Made by a program: the position numbers and the translations under genes
Shown here: positions 33,160 to 41,649 of the stretch, in pieces
Layout of the letters: every line of letters begins with the position of its first letter
Numbering within the stretch: position 1 is the first letter of the stretch
The notes under the pieces: generated by a model
The model's input: only the letters and a program-made list of their open reading frames with translations
What the model was told of the DNA's origin: nothing
Database searches by the model: none
Assembly (NCBI GenBank): GCA_963814165.1
Contig: CAWFBW010000008.1
Span: 496,001-560,000 of the forward strand
Source: DASRAA01 sp963814165
GTDB taxonomy: Bacteria > Acidobacteriota > Terriglobia > Terriglobales > Acidobacteriaceae
Direction of reading: 5' to 3'
Length of the DNA stretch: 64,000 bases

Positions 33160-35460
33160 TCACGACTTGAGGCTATCGAGCTGCTTTCTTACCTCAGCGG
33201 CCTCACTGTAATTGGGATTGATCTTGAGTACGCGCTCGAATTGCTGGCGGGCGAGCACCGGCTGTTGCGTCTTCAGGTATGCCAACCCGAGGTGATAGTG
33301 AATATTAGCGTTATCCGGCGCCTTGGTTTTTTCCTGCAGCTTGAGTGCCTCCTGGAGCATGCTGATTGCCGACCCATACACCCCTTTCTGAAAGTAAATC
33401 CAGCCTAGTGTGTCAGCCACACTCGGAGAGTCCGGCATGCCGCGGCGCGCAGTCTCGGCCAACGACATCGCGACGTCGAGGTTGCCACCATTCTGCAGCA
33501 TGACGTTGGCAAGGTTGTTTGCCGCGACGGGGTCACCCGGTTTGAGGGCCAAGGTTTTCTGGTAGGCCTCCTGAGCTTTGATCCAATCCCGTTTGGATCC
33601 ATACAGCCCGCCCAAGAGGGTGTATAACTCGAGCACACGAGGCTGGTCCTTGACCGCCTGCTGATAAGTAGCGATCGCCTGGTCTATCTCTCCTTTTGCC
33701 GCCTGTACCTGACCTAACTGGATCACAGCATCGGAGTTGTTTTTGTCGAGTTCGACTGACCTGCTAAAGGCGGCTTCGGCGCCGTTCAGATCTTTCTTGG
33801 CACGGAAAAGCACGCTGCCGAGTAGAAAGTAGAAGCTGCCATTGTTGGGCGATTTGGCGATTTGTGCATTGGCGGCGGCAACAGCTTTATCGACCTGGTT
33901 TTGGGCGACGTAGGTGTTCATCAGGCCGCGGAGCGCGTCGGTAGAATTGGAGTCACGGACAAGCGCGTCCTGATAAGCCTTGGCAGAGTCGCTGTACTGC
34001 TTCTGAACGAACTTGAGGTTGCCGAGCTGAACATAACCCAGGTGGCTCTGCGGATTCACTTCAATCGCTTTGCGTACGTCTTGCTCAGCTGCCGCGAACT
34101 GCTGGCGATTGATGCGCGACACGGCGCGCAGGGCATAGCCCTCCGGCGATGTGGGCTGAAGACGAATGAGTTGGGTGGTTGCCGACTCGAGCGCGCCCAT
34201 GTCACCCTGACGCATCGCCAGTAATGCCAAGGAGCGCTGAGCTTCGAGCAGGTCGGGATTAATACGCACCGCATTCAGCCATTCGACCTTGGCGTTTTCC
34301 ACTTCCCCTGACTTCTGAAACGCGGCTCCTAATTGGTAGTGGGCCTCAGCGTTACTGGGGTCACTCTTAATTACAGTTTGCAATGCCACGATGGCGCCAC
34401 TGGTATCTCCAGCGACGATTAGCAGATGCGCGCGGTAGAGCAGGGCCTCATTATCTCCCGGGTTCGCTTTCAGAACCTCATCGTTCAGCTTGCGTGCCTC
34501 GTCGTAACGGTTTTTCTCGATCAGAATTTGAGTGTAGTTCTTCTTGACCTGAATATCTTTGGGATGCTCCTGGTAGAGGGCGGCGTATTCGGCCGTGGCT
34601 TTGTCCAGGTCCCCGGTGGTGCGGTAGAAGTCACCCAGCATGCGGTAGCCCGCGGAGTTGTCCGGGAAGTCACGTTTGACCTGCTTGAGATAATCTTCTG
34701 CTTCGGCCTTCTTGCCCTGAGCTAAGAAAAGGCGGACCAGGGCAGCGCGCGGTTCGGGATTTTTCGGGTCAACGGCGATGGCTTGCCGGAATTCCTGTTC
34801 AGCTTGTCCGTAACCACCACGGGTCTGGTGATACGTCCCCAACATTAGCCAAGCACTCACCGCTTTGGGATTCAGCTCAACCGCTCGCCTGAAACTCGCC
34901 TCGGCTTCATCCGGTTGACCCTTCTTCAACAGCAGAAGCGCGAGTTGAACATGCAAATCGGCGTCACTGGGCGCGAGAGTAATGGCCTTCTGTATTTCCG
35001 CAATCGCCTCCGAGACGTCGCCTCCCGCCGCCAGAAGATATGCGGCCACGAGATGAGCTTTCGGATCATCAGGGCGGTGCTGGAGTAGCCAATCAACTTG
35101 CGTTTGCGCTAGCTGTAAGTCGTTGTGGGCGATCAATAACTCGGCCATGTCAACACGGGCCGAGTAGTTTTCGGGCTGCAGCTCAACCGTGCGGGCCAGT
35201 TCCTGATAGGCCCGGCCTTGCTCCTGAACCTTGAGATAAGTCTGGGCCAGTTGATAGTGAGCCTCGGCAAAGCCCGGATCGATCTTGATCGCGTTGGTAA
35301 ACTCGATCGCGGCTTCACGATATTTCCCTTTCTCGAAGTAGCGCTGGCCGCTGTCAAGATATTTCTGCTTACGAACGTTTGGATCGCGGGAGCATCCCGT
35401 AAACGTAATAACGATAAGGGTGAGAATCAGAATAAATCGGAAACCAACCGGAGTCCTCAT
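33160..35460 (-). CDS. prsT: PEP-CTERM system TPR-repeat lipoprotein, PrsT-like
   Basis: A lipoprotein made almost entirely of tetratricopeptide repeats, of the kind accompanying XrtA exosortase loci. ATG 35460 follows GAGAGG and opens a signal peptide with lipobox FTGC (lipidated Cys near residue 22). The next roughly 740 residues contain about twenty TPR units such as EAAIEFTNAIKIDPGFAEAHYQLAQTYL. The final unit ends LKINPNYSEAAEVRKQLDSL. Probably anchored in the outer membrane facing the periplasm, where it may scaffold polysaccharide assembly or export. The name rests on context plus architecture. A weak TTGGTG-17-TTATAC promoter lies about 60 bp upstream. Confidence 0.8.
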   Translation of the reverse strand: MRTPVGFRFILILTLIVITFTGCSRDPNVRKQKYLDSGQRYFEKGKYREAAIEFTNAIKIDPGFAEAHYQLAQTYLKVQEQGRAYQELARTVELQPENYSARVDMAELLIAHNDLQLAQTQVDWLLQHRPDDPKAHLVAAYLLAAGGDVSEAIAEIQKAITLAPSDADLHVQLALLLLKKGQPDEAEASFRRAVELNPKAVSAWLMLGTYHQTRGGYGQAEQEFRQAIAVDPKNPEPRAALVRLFLAQGKKAEAEDYLKQVKRDFPDNSAGYRMLGDFYRTTGDLDKATAEYAALYQEHPKDIQVKKNYTQILIEKNRYDEARKLNDEVLKANPGDNEALLYRAHLLIVAGDTSGAIVALQTVIKSDPSNAEAHYQLGAAFQKSGEVENAKVEWLNAVRINPDLLEAQRSLALLAMRQGDMGALESATTQLIRLQPTSPEGYALRAVSRINRQQFAAAEQDVRKAIEVNPQSHLGYVQLGNLKFVQKQYSDSAKAYQDALVRDSNSTDALRGLMNTYVAQNQVDKAVAAANAQIAKSPNNGSFYFLLGSVLFRAKKDLNGAEAAFSRSVELDKNNSDAVIQLGQVQAAKGEIDQAIATYQQAVKDQPRVLELYTLLGGLYGSKRDWIKAQEAYQKTLALKPGDPVAANNLANVMLQNGGNLDVAMSLAETARRGMPDSPSVADTLGWIYFQKGVYGSAISMLQEALKLQEKTKAPDNANIHYHLGLAYLKTQQPVLARQQFERVLKINPNYSEAAEVRKQLDSLKS

Positions 35461-35666
35461 GGGGCAACCTCTCAGCAATCACTGCAGGCTAACTGGGCAG
35501 TATTCCGAAAGTATAAGGCACGCCACTCGGATGCACCAAGAGCGACACCTCGTCCGGCCTCACCTTTCGTAAACTATAAGCCCATCTATGGCTTCGGCTC
35601 CGTCCTCGAACCCGTGAACTTTAGGCTTCCTGGATCGTCAGCCGTCTTGATTGCACCTCGAAGGCG

Positions 35667-35843
35667 ATGTGGAAATTGATCTGGTTCCTGCGGGACTTTA
35701 CCTACGACCCCGCACGCCTGAGCCAGAGTGAGGTGGATGAGCGAGCCCTGCGCGGCGTCGTGGGAGTAGTGAAGATCATCCACCGGGTCGTAAACGGCAT
35801 TCCGACGTTCCGAACTGCGGCGGCGCCGTCGCTTTCGCTGTGA
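35667..35843 (+). CDS. Possible 58-residue small protein
   Basis: ATG 35667 is preceded by AAGG five bases upstream and opens a 58-codon frame starting MWKLIWFLRDFTYDP and ending PSLSL. It has a hydrophobic/aromatic head, an acidic-basic middle (SEVDERALRG) and a valine/isoleucine-rich helix (VVGVVKIIHRVVNG). It sits alone in a 495-bp gap between prsT and the PEP-CTERM gene, opposite strand to both. I do not recognise it. It could be a chance frame. Confidence 0.3.
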   Translation: MWKLIWFLRDFTYDPARLSQSEVDERALRGVVGVVKIIHRVVNGIPTFRTAAAPSLSL

Positions 35844-35897
35844 CCGTTTTGCGGAAGCGGTTGCGGTCTCCAGTGTTAGCTCCGCACGCGGCGCATG

Positions 35898-35923
35898 AAA
35901 AAAGAGCCGGATTGTTCCGGCCC
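35898..35923 (-). terminator. Rho-independent terminator of the PEP-CTERM gene
   Basis: On the minus strand, GGGCCGGA / TCCGGCTC with loop ACAA (one G-T pair) is followed at once by six T. It lies 32 bp past the stop codon at 35956, so the PEP-CTERM gene is a monocistronic unit separate from prsT. Confidence 0.88.
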
Positions 35924-35955
35924 TTTCCTTTGGTTCTCGCTTTAGAAGCAACCTG

Positions 35956-36600
35956 CTACACGCGGAATCTCCGGCGCAGCGTCCCGAGACCGATCAGAGT
36001 ACCGCCGAGCAGCATAAGCGTCATGCCGCCGTCGGGAACTTTTCGGTAACTAAACCTTGGAGACCAGACTCCGGGACTCAGCCAGGAGAAGTGGCCGACG
36101 TTGCCAGCACCGACACCGGTGAGGTACATATTGTAATAAGTTGTTCTATTTGCATTGTCGTTGAGAGTTACATTTCCGTTGTAGATCTCATACCAGATAG
36201 CCGCCTGTAGGGCTGCTTGTTGGTCAGCGGTCGTAGCCCCAGCGGCGTAAGTCTGGAGCAAATACGCCACTTGGGCGGCATTGTTGACTACGCCTCCGGT
36301 GAGGCCTAGCCCATCGTTGGTGAGACCCGTCATGCTAGCGTCATGTGTTACTGTCGCATTGTACGTGCCGGGAACGCTTATGTTGTCATAGAGATCGACA
36401 CAATAGACCCAAGGCAGCGAGGTGCCATTCAGGGAAGAGGGCCCAACTGACCCGCCACCCTCGGTTGTGGGATTACTGCCGATTTTCACACCGACCGTGA
36501 CGTAGTTGGCCCCGAGACTAAGAGTATCGGCGTGCAAGGCGACCCCGCCGAGCGCTAATACTACTAAACCCAATGTCATGACTTTCAGAGTTCGCATCAT
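35956..36600 (-). CDS. PEP-CTERM (VPDGG-type) sorted surface protein with a possible thioester-like domain
   Basis: 214 residues. A signal peptide at 1-24 ends GGVALHAD. The C-terminus is a sorting signal: VPDGG at 188-192, hydrophobic helix MTLMLLGGTLIGLGTL and basic tail RRRFRV, the substrate pattern of exosortases. The middle has WVYCVDLYDN with the only cysteine (Cys67) and AALQAAIWYEIYNG with Gln132. A Cys in a YC[VI]D context plus QxAIW is the pattern of Cys-Gln thioester adhesin domains (TED/TQXA), but that link is my inference. The start is ATG 36600 with GGGGAG upstream. A strong sigma-54 promoter precedes it and a terminator follows it. Confidence 0.88.
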   Translation of the reverse strand: MMRTLKVMTLGLVVLALGGVALHADTLSLGANYVTVGVKIGSNPTTEGGGSVGPSSLNGTSLPWVYCVDLYDNISVPGTYNATVTHDASMTGLTNDGLGLTGGVVNNAAQVAYLLQTYAAGATTADQQAALQAAIWYEIYNGNVTLNDNANRTTYYNMYLTGVGAGNVGHFSWLSPGVWSPRFSYRKVPDGGMTLMLLGGTLIGLGTLRRRFRV

Positions 36601-36669
36601 CGTTAACTCCCCATTTGAACTAGATACCGAGGTGCCTTACCTACTACGGAACCAAGGACGCTTAATCAC

Positions 36670-36686
36670 TTGCAGTTTTCCTGCCA
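36670..36686 (-). promoter_or_regulatory. Sigma-54 (-24/-12) promoter of the PEP-CTERM gene
   Basis: On the minus strand the sequence reads TGGCAGGAAAACTGCAA: GG and GC are separated by exactly 10 bases, and it matches the consensus TGGCACG-N4-TTGCA at about 10 of 12 positions. The predicted transcription start is about 60 bp before the ATG at 36600. The neighbouring gene encodes PrsR, a sigma-54 activator, which makes it the natural regulator. Confidence 0.75.
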
Positions 36687-36980
36687 CAAGCGCCCGGAGC
36701 ATCCTGAAATTATCACAGCCGTGCGGGGTGCCGGCTAACTTTATTTTTTTCAATTACTTGCAGAACGGTGATGGAGTGCTATCGGGTGACGCCGACTCTT
36801 AGGCTCTGGATCTCCCAGTCGTTTCTGTCAAGGTTTCCGACACGGGTATGGCTCCGATTGCCCGAGTTCGGCCGCAAGCCACTCTACACCAATGGCTTAG
36901 AGGCGGCGACTTGGTCTCCGCGCGACCGTAAGCGGATCCGACAGAAAACGGGGTCTCAAGCTGGCCATTCGTACGCCCCG

Positions 36981-38333
36981 TCAAGATTCCCTGGTGATCC
37001 CGAGTTTTTCCATCAGCTCATAGAGCGTGGGGCGGCTGACGCCGAGTTCCAACGCGGCGGCAGTGACCTTCCCCATGTGCCGCTGTAGGGCTTCCTTGAC
37101 CATCTCCCGTTCTACAGTTTCCCGCGCTTCCTTCAGCGTCTGCGGCGGCAACGCGCTCAGGGTGTCGGTCAATTCCAGGTCCCTGGCGGTAACGCGCTTC
37201 CCATCCGCCATGATCACCGCCCGCCGCACCCGGTTCTGCAATTCGCGTACGTTTCCCGGCCAGCGGTGAAGACTCAGGACGCGCAGCGCATCGGGCGCAA
37301 AGGTCAAAGCGGGCTTGGCGTGTTCGATGCCATAGCTGCTTAGGAAAGCCTTCGCAATCATGACAATGTCGTCCCCCCGCTCCCGCAGGGGCGGGACCTT
37401 GACGACGACGACGGCCAGGCGGAAGTACAGGTCCTCGCGAAACTTCCCGCTGGCGATGGACTCCTGAAGGTTCCGGTTGGTGGCGGCCAGGACGCGGGCG
37501 TCGCTCGGAATCTCATCCCTTCCTCCAACACGCTGGAAGCGTTTCTCCTGAAGGAACCGCAAAAGCTTCACCTGGACCGGCGGCGGCAGCTCACCGATCT
37601 CATCGAGGAAGAGCGTGCCGCCCGCGGCGGTCTCGATATGCCCTTTGCGCTGCGTGTGGGCATCCGTAAACGCGCCTTTCTCGTGGCCGAAGAGTTCGCT
37701 CTCGAGTAGGTTCTCAGGGATCGAGTTGCAGTTGATGGCCACGAACGGGCCACGGGCCTGCTGGCTGCGCCGATGGAGCGCCTGCGCCACCATTTCCTTG
37801 CCGGTGCCGCTTGCGCCCAGAATCAGTACTGGGGCGCTGGTGGGGGCCACCTTGCGGATGAACTCGAAGAGGGTCTGCATCTGTGGACTTGCGCCAAGCA
37901 TGTCCTCGAAGGTGTGGGGCCGCGCGCTGTATTGGAGGGCGCGGTATTCCTGCTCGAGATCCGCCAGATACACACAACGATGCAGCACGAGCCTGAGTTC
38001 GTCCATGTCTACCGGCTTGTAGAGAAAGTCGTAGGCGCCTGCCCCGACGGCGCGGATGGCGTTCTGCTTGTCGTTCTGACCGGAGACGACGATCACTTTG
38101 GCCAGCGGGTCCAACGCGAGAATCGCCGAGAGTGCCGCGAGGCCCTCCTCGGGTTCATTGGGGCGGGGCGGCAGTCCCAGGTCGAGCAGGGTCACCGCGG
38201 GACGATGCGCGGTGAACGCGGCTAAGGCGTCAGCGCCGTCGCCTGCCGTGAGTAGTTCGTAGTCCCTGCCCAGCGCCCACTTCATCTGGGTACAGATGTC
38301 CTCGTCGTCGTCGACGATCAGCAGTCTGGTCAT
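36981..38333 (-). CDS. prsR: PEP-CTERM-box response regulator PrsR (sigma-54 activator)
   Basis: A 450-aa NtrC-type activator. The receiver (1-120) is intact: MTRLLIVDDDED acidic pocket, phosphorylated aspartate in TLLDLGLP, lysine in FLYKPVDMDEL. The AAA+ domain (about 140-370) has Walker A LGASGTGKEMVAQALH, an ELFGHEKGAFTDA loop (GAFTDA instead of GAFTGA) and Walker B GGTLFLDEIGELP. The C-terminal Fis-type helix-turn-helix reads VTAAALELGVSRPTLYELMEKL. It is translationally coupled to prsK (4-bp overlap), so PrsK phosphorylates it. The likely target is the adjacent PEP-CTERM gene with its sigma-54 promoter. Confidence 0.93.
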   Translation of the reverse strand: MTRLLIVDDDEDICTQMKWALGRDYELLTAGDGADALAAFTAHRPAVTLLDLGLPPRPNEPEEGLAALSAILALDPLAKVIVVSGQNDKQNAIRAVGAGAYDFLYKPVDMDELRLVLHRCVYLADLEQEYRALQYSARPHTFEDMLGASPQMQTLFEFIRKVAPTSAPVLILGASGTGKEMVAQALHRRSQQARGPFVAINCNSIPENLLESELFGHEKGAFTDAHTQRKGHIETAAGGTLFLDEIGELPPPVQVKLLRFLQEKRFQRVGGRDEIPSDARVLAATNRNLQESIASGKFREDLYFRLAVVVVKVPPLRERGDDIVMIAKAFLSSYGIEHAKPALTFAPDALRVLSLHRWPGNVRELQNRVRRAVIMADGKRVTARDLELTDTLSALPPQTLKEARETVEREMVKEALQRHMGKVTAAALELGVSRPTLYELMEKLGITRES

Positions 38334-40441
38334 TTCACGTCCTGGACGGGCAGGCTCACCCGAAACGTAGTCCCCTTACCTGTCTCGCTTTCCACCCGGA
38401 TACTGCCTCCGTGCGCCTCTACAATCATCCGGGACTGATACATGCCGATGCCGAGCCCCTTTTTCTTCGTACTTTGGAAGGGGCGAAACAAAGAGTCATT
38501 CAGGAACGCCGCACTCATCCCACAGCCATTATCCGCGACCGAGAGAACCACGCTGTCTCCGAGATGCTGAGTCCGGAGGCAAATGCGGCCACCCGGGCCT
38601 AGCGCATCACGCGCGTTGAGCAGCAGGTTGGTCACCACGCTTCGGATCTGTTCGTGGTCAGCCAGCATCTTGGGCAGCGGCTGTAACTCTTTCGTCAGCT
38701 CCACGCGCGGCATTTCATCCAGCCCGTCGAGGACTTCGTTAACGAGCTGGTTCAGATCGGCTTCGACGGGCCTGAAGGCAGGCCGTTGCCGCAGTGCGCT
38801 CAACCGTCCGATCATTTCGTCGATTCGCCGCGCCGTATTGCCAATGCCGCGCAGAGCGTCCTCACGAAACAACGGGTCGTCGAAATGCTCGGGCAGGTTC
38901 TTCAGCATCAGGTTAAGCGACGCGGCGGTGTTCTTCAGATCGTGTACGAAGAATGCCGACATTGTCCGGAACGCCTGCAGTTCCCTGGAAAGCGCCACCT
39001 CGTTGGCCAGGCGCAGGTTCAACAGCACCGACGTCACATGGTCTGCGATGCATTGCAGCAGGTGCACTTCCTCGGCCGTGTAATGCACACCATTCACACG
39101 GTCGGCGAGGATGAAGGCGCCAAGGCTCCGTTCCCCTGCTCGCAAGGGAACACACCAACGATGGCCCCCGTTGGGGAACGTTGTCGGATTGAGTTGCCGC
39201 AATTCCTCCGCCCAGGGTTCGTCTACGCCTTCGAGGTCGAACGGCGATGACCTTGTGCGCAGGCCGACCGCCACCGCGCTGGACGCCGTCGCAGGTGAAT
39301 GGCCGGGATTCGCCTCACCCGGTTGCGGCGCGGTGGACGCAGCGGCGAGGAATTGCTCCTTCTGCTCGTTCAGCAGCCAGATGGTCACCGACAACACATC
39401 AAAGGTTTCGCAAACCAACTTCGCGGACGCCGCGCAAAGGCCGGCTTGATCCTTGACGTTGGCCAGCCGCCGCGAGAACCGGGTCCAGATCTGAACGGAA
39501 TCGTGCTGGGCCCTGGCGAAGTGGCGGCCAACGAATTCGTGGATGCGCTGCCGGAGGCGATCGGAAAGAAGCAGCACGGCCAGTCCCGCCATTCCCAGGA
39601 GGAGGATGAAGGCCGCGAATTCGAAACTTCCCACGCCTCCAATCCGCCTCACAATATTGGCGAGGACGCCGACGACGAAAAGGTAGCTGCCGACCAAGAG
39701 AACGGTCAGGGATGACCCCAAGACGGCACGAGACGGGTAAACCTCGATCTCGGCGAAGCCGGTGCGCACGTAGGCCACCAGCAGGAAGATACACCCGATT
39801 AGGAGCCCGCTCGACTCGAGGCCCAACCAGTGCGGGTCGTACACGGAAAAGAGAACTGCTTCGCTCTGAACGTAAAGGCGGGCGCCGAAGATCACCGCAA
39901 GGCCCAGGACCACAAATTTGATTCGCCAGCGCATCGTTCCGACCGCCGACCGGAAGGTCTGCTCCAGATTCATCAGTATCCACAGGTTCGCTACGAGAAG
40001 GATGATGTTCAAGACCTTGGCTACGGCACTAAACCCGAACTGCGGCCCATGGACCGCCCGGCCTTCCGCAACTACCTCAAGAAGCTGGTGCTGGAAACCG
40101 AGCGCTATACCGATGGGCAGCAGAGCGAGAACGGTCAGCGGAATTCCCCAGCGCCTAAACGACTCGCGGTAATCGCCGCGCGAATAAGTCAAGCTGAAGC
40201 CCAGCCAGGCCGCGGATAGAATGGACTTGACGATGAACCCTAACGTCAGCCCGCGAAGCACTTCGGCCAGCTCCGTAGCGCGCAGAATCACGCCCGACAG
40301 GAGGCTATCAACAGCGAGTGCCGCCATCCCGGTGAAGAAGAACAGTCTGGCACGAGAGCGCTTCTTGGGCACCAGGCTGATAAAGGCCAGGAGAAGGCTG
40401 AAAATCGCAGCCGCGAAGGGCAGGAGTAGGAAAAACGTCAC
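38330..40441 (-). CDS. prsK: PEP-CTERM system membrane histidine kinase PrsK
   Basis: 703 aa. The N-terminal half (about 1-300) holds some eight hydrophobic helices, starting MTFFLLLPFAAAIFSLLLAF. A GAF-like sensory domain follows (about 330-470). The kinase core has the histidine in FFVHDLKNTAASLNLML, the N-box LLLNARDAL, G1 VADNGCGMS, and G2 KKGLGIGMYQSRMI. This architecture and its place next to prsR identify PrsK. It presumably senses an envelope or membrane signal and phosphorylates PrsR. It starts 8 bp after the exosortase stop, and exosortase-prsK-prsR read as one operon. Confidence 0.93.
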   Translation of the reverse strand: MTFFLLLPFAAAIFSLLLAFISLVPKKRSRARLFFFTGMAALAVDSLLSGVILRATELAEVLRGLTLGFIVKSILSAAWLGFSLTYSRGDYRESFRRWGIPLTVLALLPIGIALGFQHQLLEVVAEGRAVHGPQFGFSAVAKVLNIILLVANLWILMNLEQTFRSAVGTMRWRIKFVVLGLAVIFGARLYVQSEAVLFSVYDPHWLGLESSGLLIGCIFLLVAYVRTGFAEIEVYPSRAVLGSSLTVLLVGSYLFVVGVLANIVRRIGGVGSFEFAAFILLLGMAGLAVLLLSDRLRQRIHEFVGRHFARAQHDSVQIWTRFSRRLANVKDQAGLCAASAKLVCETFDVLSVTIWLLNEQKEQFLAAASTAPQPGEANPGHSPATASSAVAVGLRTRSSPFDLEGVDEPWAEELRQLNPTTFPNGGHRWCVPLRAGERSLGAFILADRVNGVHYTAEEVHLLQCIADHVTSVLLNLRLANEVALSRELQAFRTMSAFFVHDLKNTAASLNLMLKNLPEHFDDPLFREDALRGIGNTARRIDEMIGRLSALRQRPAFRPVEADLNQLVNEVLDGLDEMPRVELTKELQPLPKMLADHEQIRSVVTNLLLNARDALGPGGRICLRTQHLGDSVVLSVADNGCGMSAAFLNDSLFRPFQSTKKKGLGIGMYQSRMIVEAHGGSIRVESETGKGTTFRVSLPVQDVK

Positions 40442-40448
40442 GGGGTCC

Positions 40449-41396
40449 TCAATCGGCGCGGTTAAGCCGCCGCTCCTGGTGCATCAGCCACCACAACAAT
40501 ATAAAAAGGGGAATCAAGGACAGCGCGAAAAAAAGCGGCCCGCCGTGATGGTGAATCGGACTGTCAATCATGTAGGGCCCAACGTATTCACAAAGCAGCC
40601 CGATGACCAGGATCCGGAAGCCGTTTCGAAGTATTCCGAGTGGAATCACGAAGGCCACCAGCACGATCCTTCGCCATCGAGTCTTCAGAAAGAGATGCGA
40701 TATGAGCAAACTGGAGATGAACAGCACCCAAGTGGAGTGGATCCCACTGCACTCATTCGCTACTTTCAGCGTCATGACAGGGATGGACATGACAACACCA
40801 TCCTGGCTTACGGGCACCCCGGCGATTGAAAAAAACAGCTGGGCGGCGGACGCGGATGCCTGCGCGGACGCGACTTTCAGCCAGTTCACCGCCGCGTCCG
40901 GCAGCGGCACCATGAAAAACAGGAACGCGAAAGGGAAGGCCGCGGCGGCCATCCACTTCGAGCCAAGGAATAGAAACCCGCCGGCCGCGACGAAACTCAC
41001 AAACGAGAGAGCCATCAGGGCCAGTCCATCATTGATACTCAGACTCCCACGCCATCCGATCGCTACAGCCAGCGCCGCGATTCCGATTCCCCCCATCGCT
41101 AGCGTTTCGGCGATCGAACTGCGATACATAGCCGAGCGGCGTCCCCGTTCGATGTAAAGCAGGTAACTGCTGATAAACGGAACCATGAGGATGTACGAAT
41201 CCAGGTCGCTCTGGGCGGCGTACACCGTCATCTTGCTGAGCGGCTGAAGGAACAGCAGTGTCAAAAGAAGCAGGTAGGCGGCGCATGCGCCAACTCGCAA
41301 CCGCTGCGGACGCGGCAGGTCCCGCCATCTCGCCCGCACGCCACCGTGCTGGCCGACGGCTGTCGTTTCCACAACTTTCGCTCCTTCTGATGGCAT
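40449..41396 (-). CDS. xrtA: Exosortase (XrtA-type membrane transpeptidase)
   Basis: A polytopic membrane enzyme that cleaves PEP-CTERM proteins after export and transfers them to an unknown acceptor. From ATG 41396 (315 aa; the frame is open back to 41468) there are about eight helices. The catalytic residues of the family are present: Cys216 in VANECSGIHSTW, an arginine in GILRNGFRIL (257 or 261), and His282-284 in SPIHHHGG. The EpsI domain fused to or next to many XrtA proteins is not seen here, so the exact exosortase class is uncertain. Its only substrate in the window is the VPDGG protein at 35956-36600. Confidence 0.9.
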   Translation of the reverse strand: MPSEGAKVVETTAVGQHGGVRARWRDLPRPQRLRVGACAAYLLLLTLLFLQPLSKMTVYAAQSDLDSYILMVPFISSYLLYIERGRRSAMYRSSIAETLAMGGIGIAALAVAIGWRGSLSINDGLALMALSFVSFVAAGGFLFLGSKWMAAAAFPFAFLFFMVPLPDAAVNWLKVASAQASASAAQLFFSIAGVPVSQDGVVMSIPVMTLKVANECSGIHSTWVLFISSLLISHLFLKTRWRRIVLVAFVIPLGILRNGFRILVIGLLCEYVGPYMIDSPIHHHGGPLFFALSLIPLFILLWWLMHQERRLNRAD

Positions 41397-41649
41397 CAGG
41401 TGCGCCGAACTCGCACACGATTGTTCGCGATGACAGCGAACCCAAAGAAGGGTACGGTGAAGCGGCAAGACGAAGCTTCTCCGCTCGGTTCGTTGTTGGT
41501 GATGCTGCTCGGCTGATCCTCCATGACCCTCTCCACGCCGGTCAGCTAACCCCTAATCACAGCTAAGGTACAGACGGCGCTGACCAACTGTCAAGGATGA
41601 GAATTCTTGCGACCAGTTGCAACGCAATCGGGCGAGCTCCGATGCTTCG

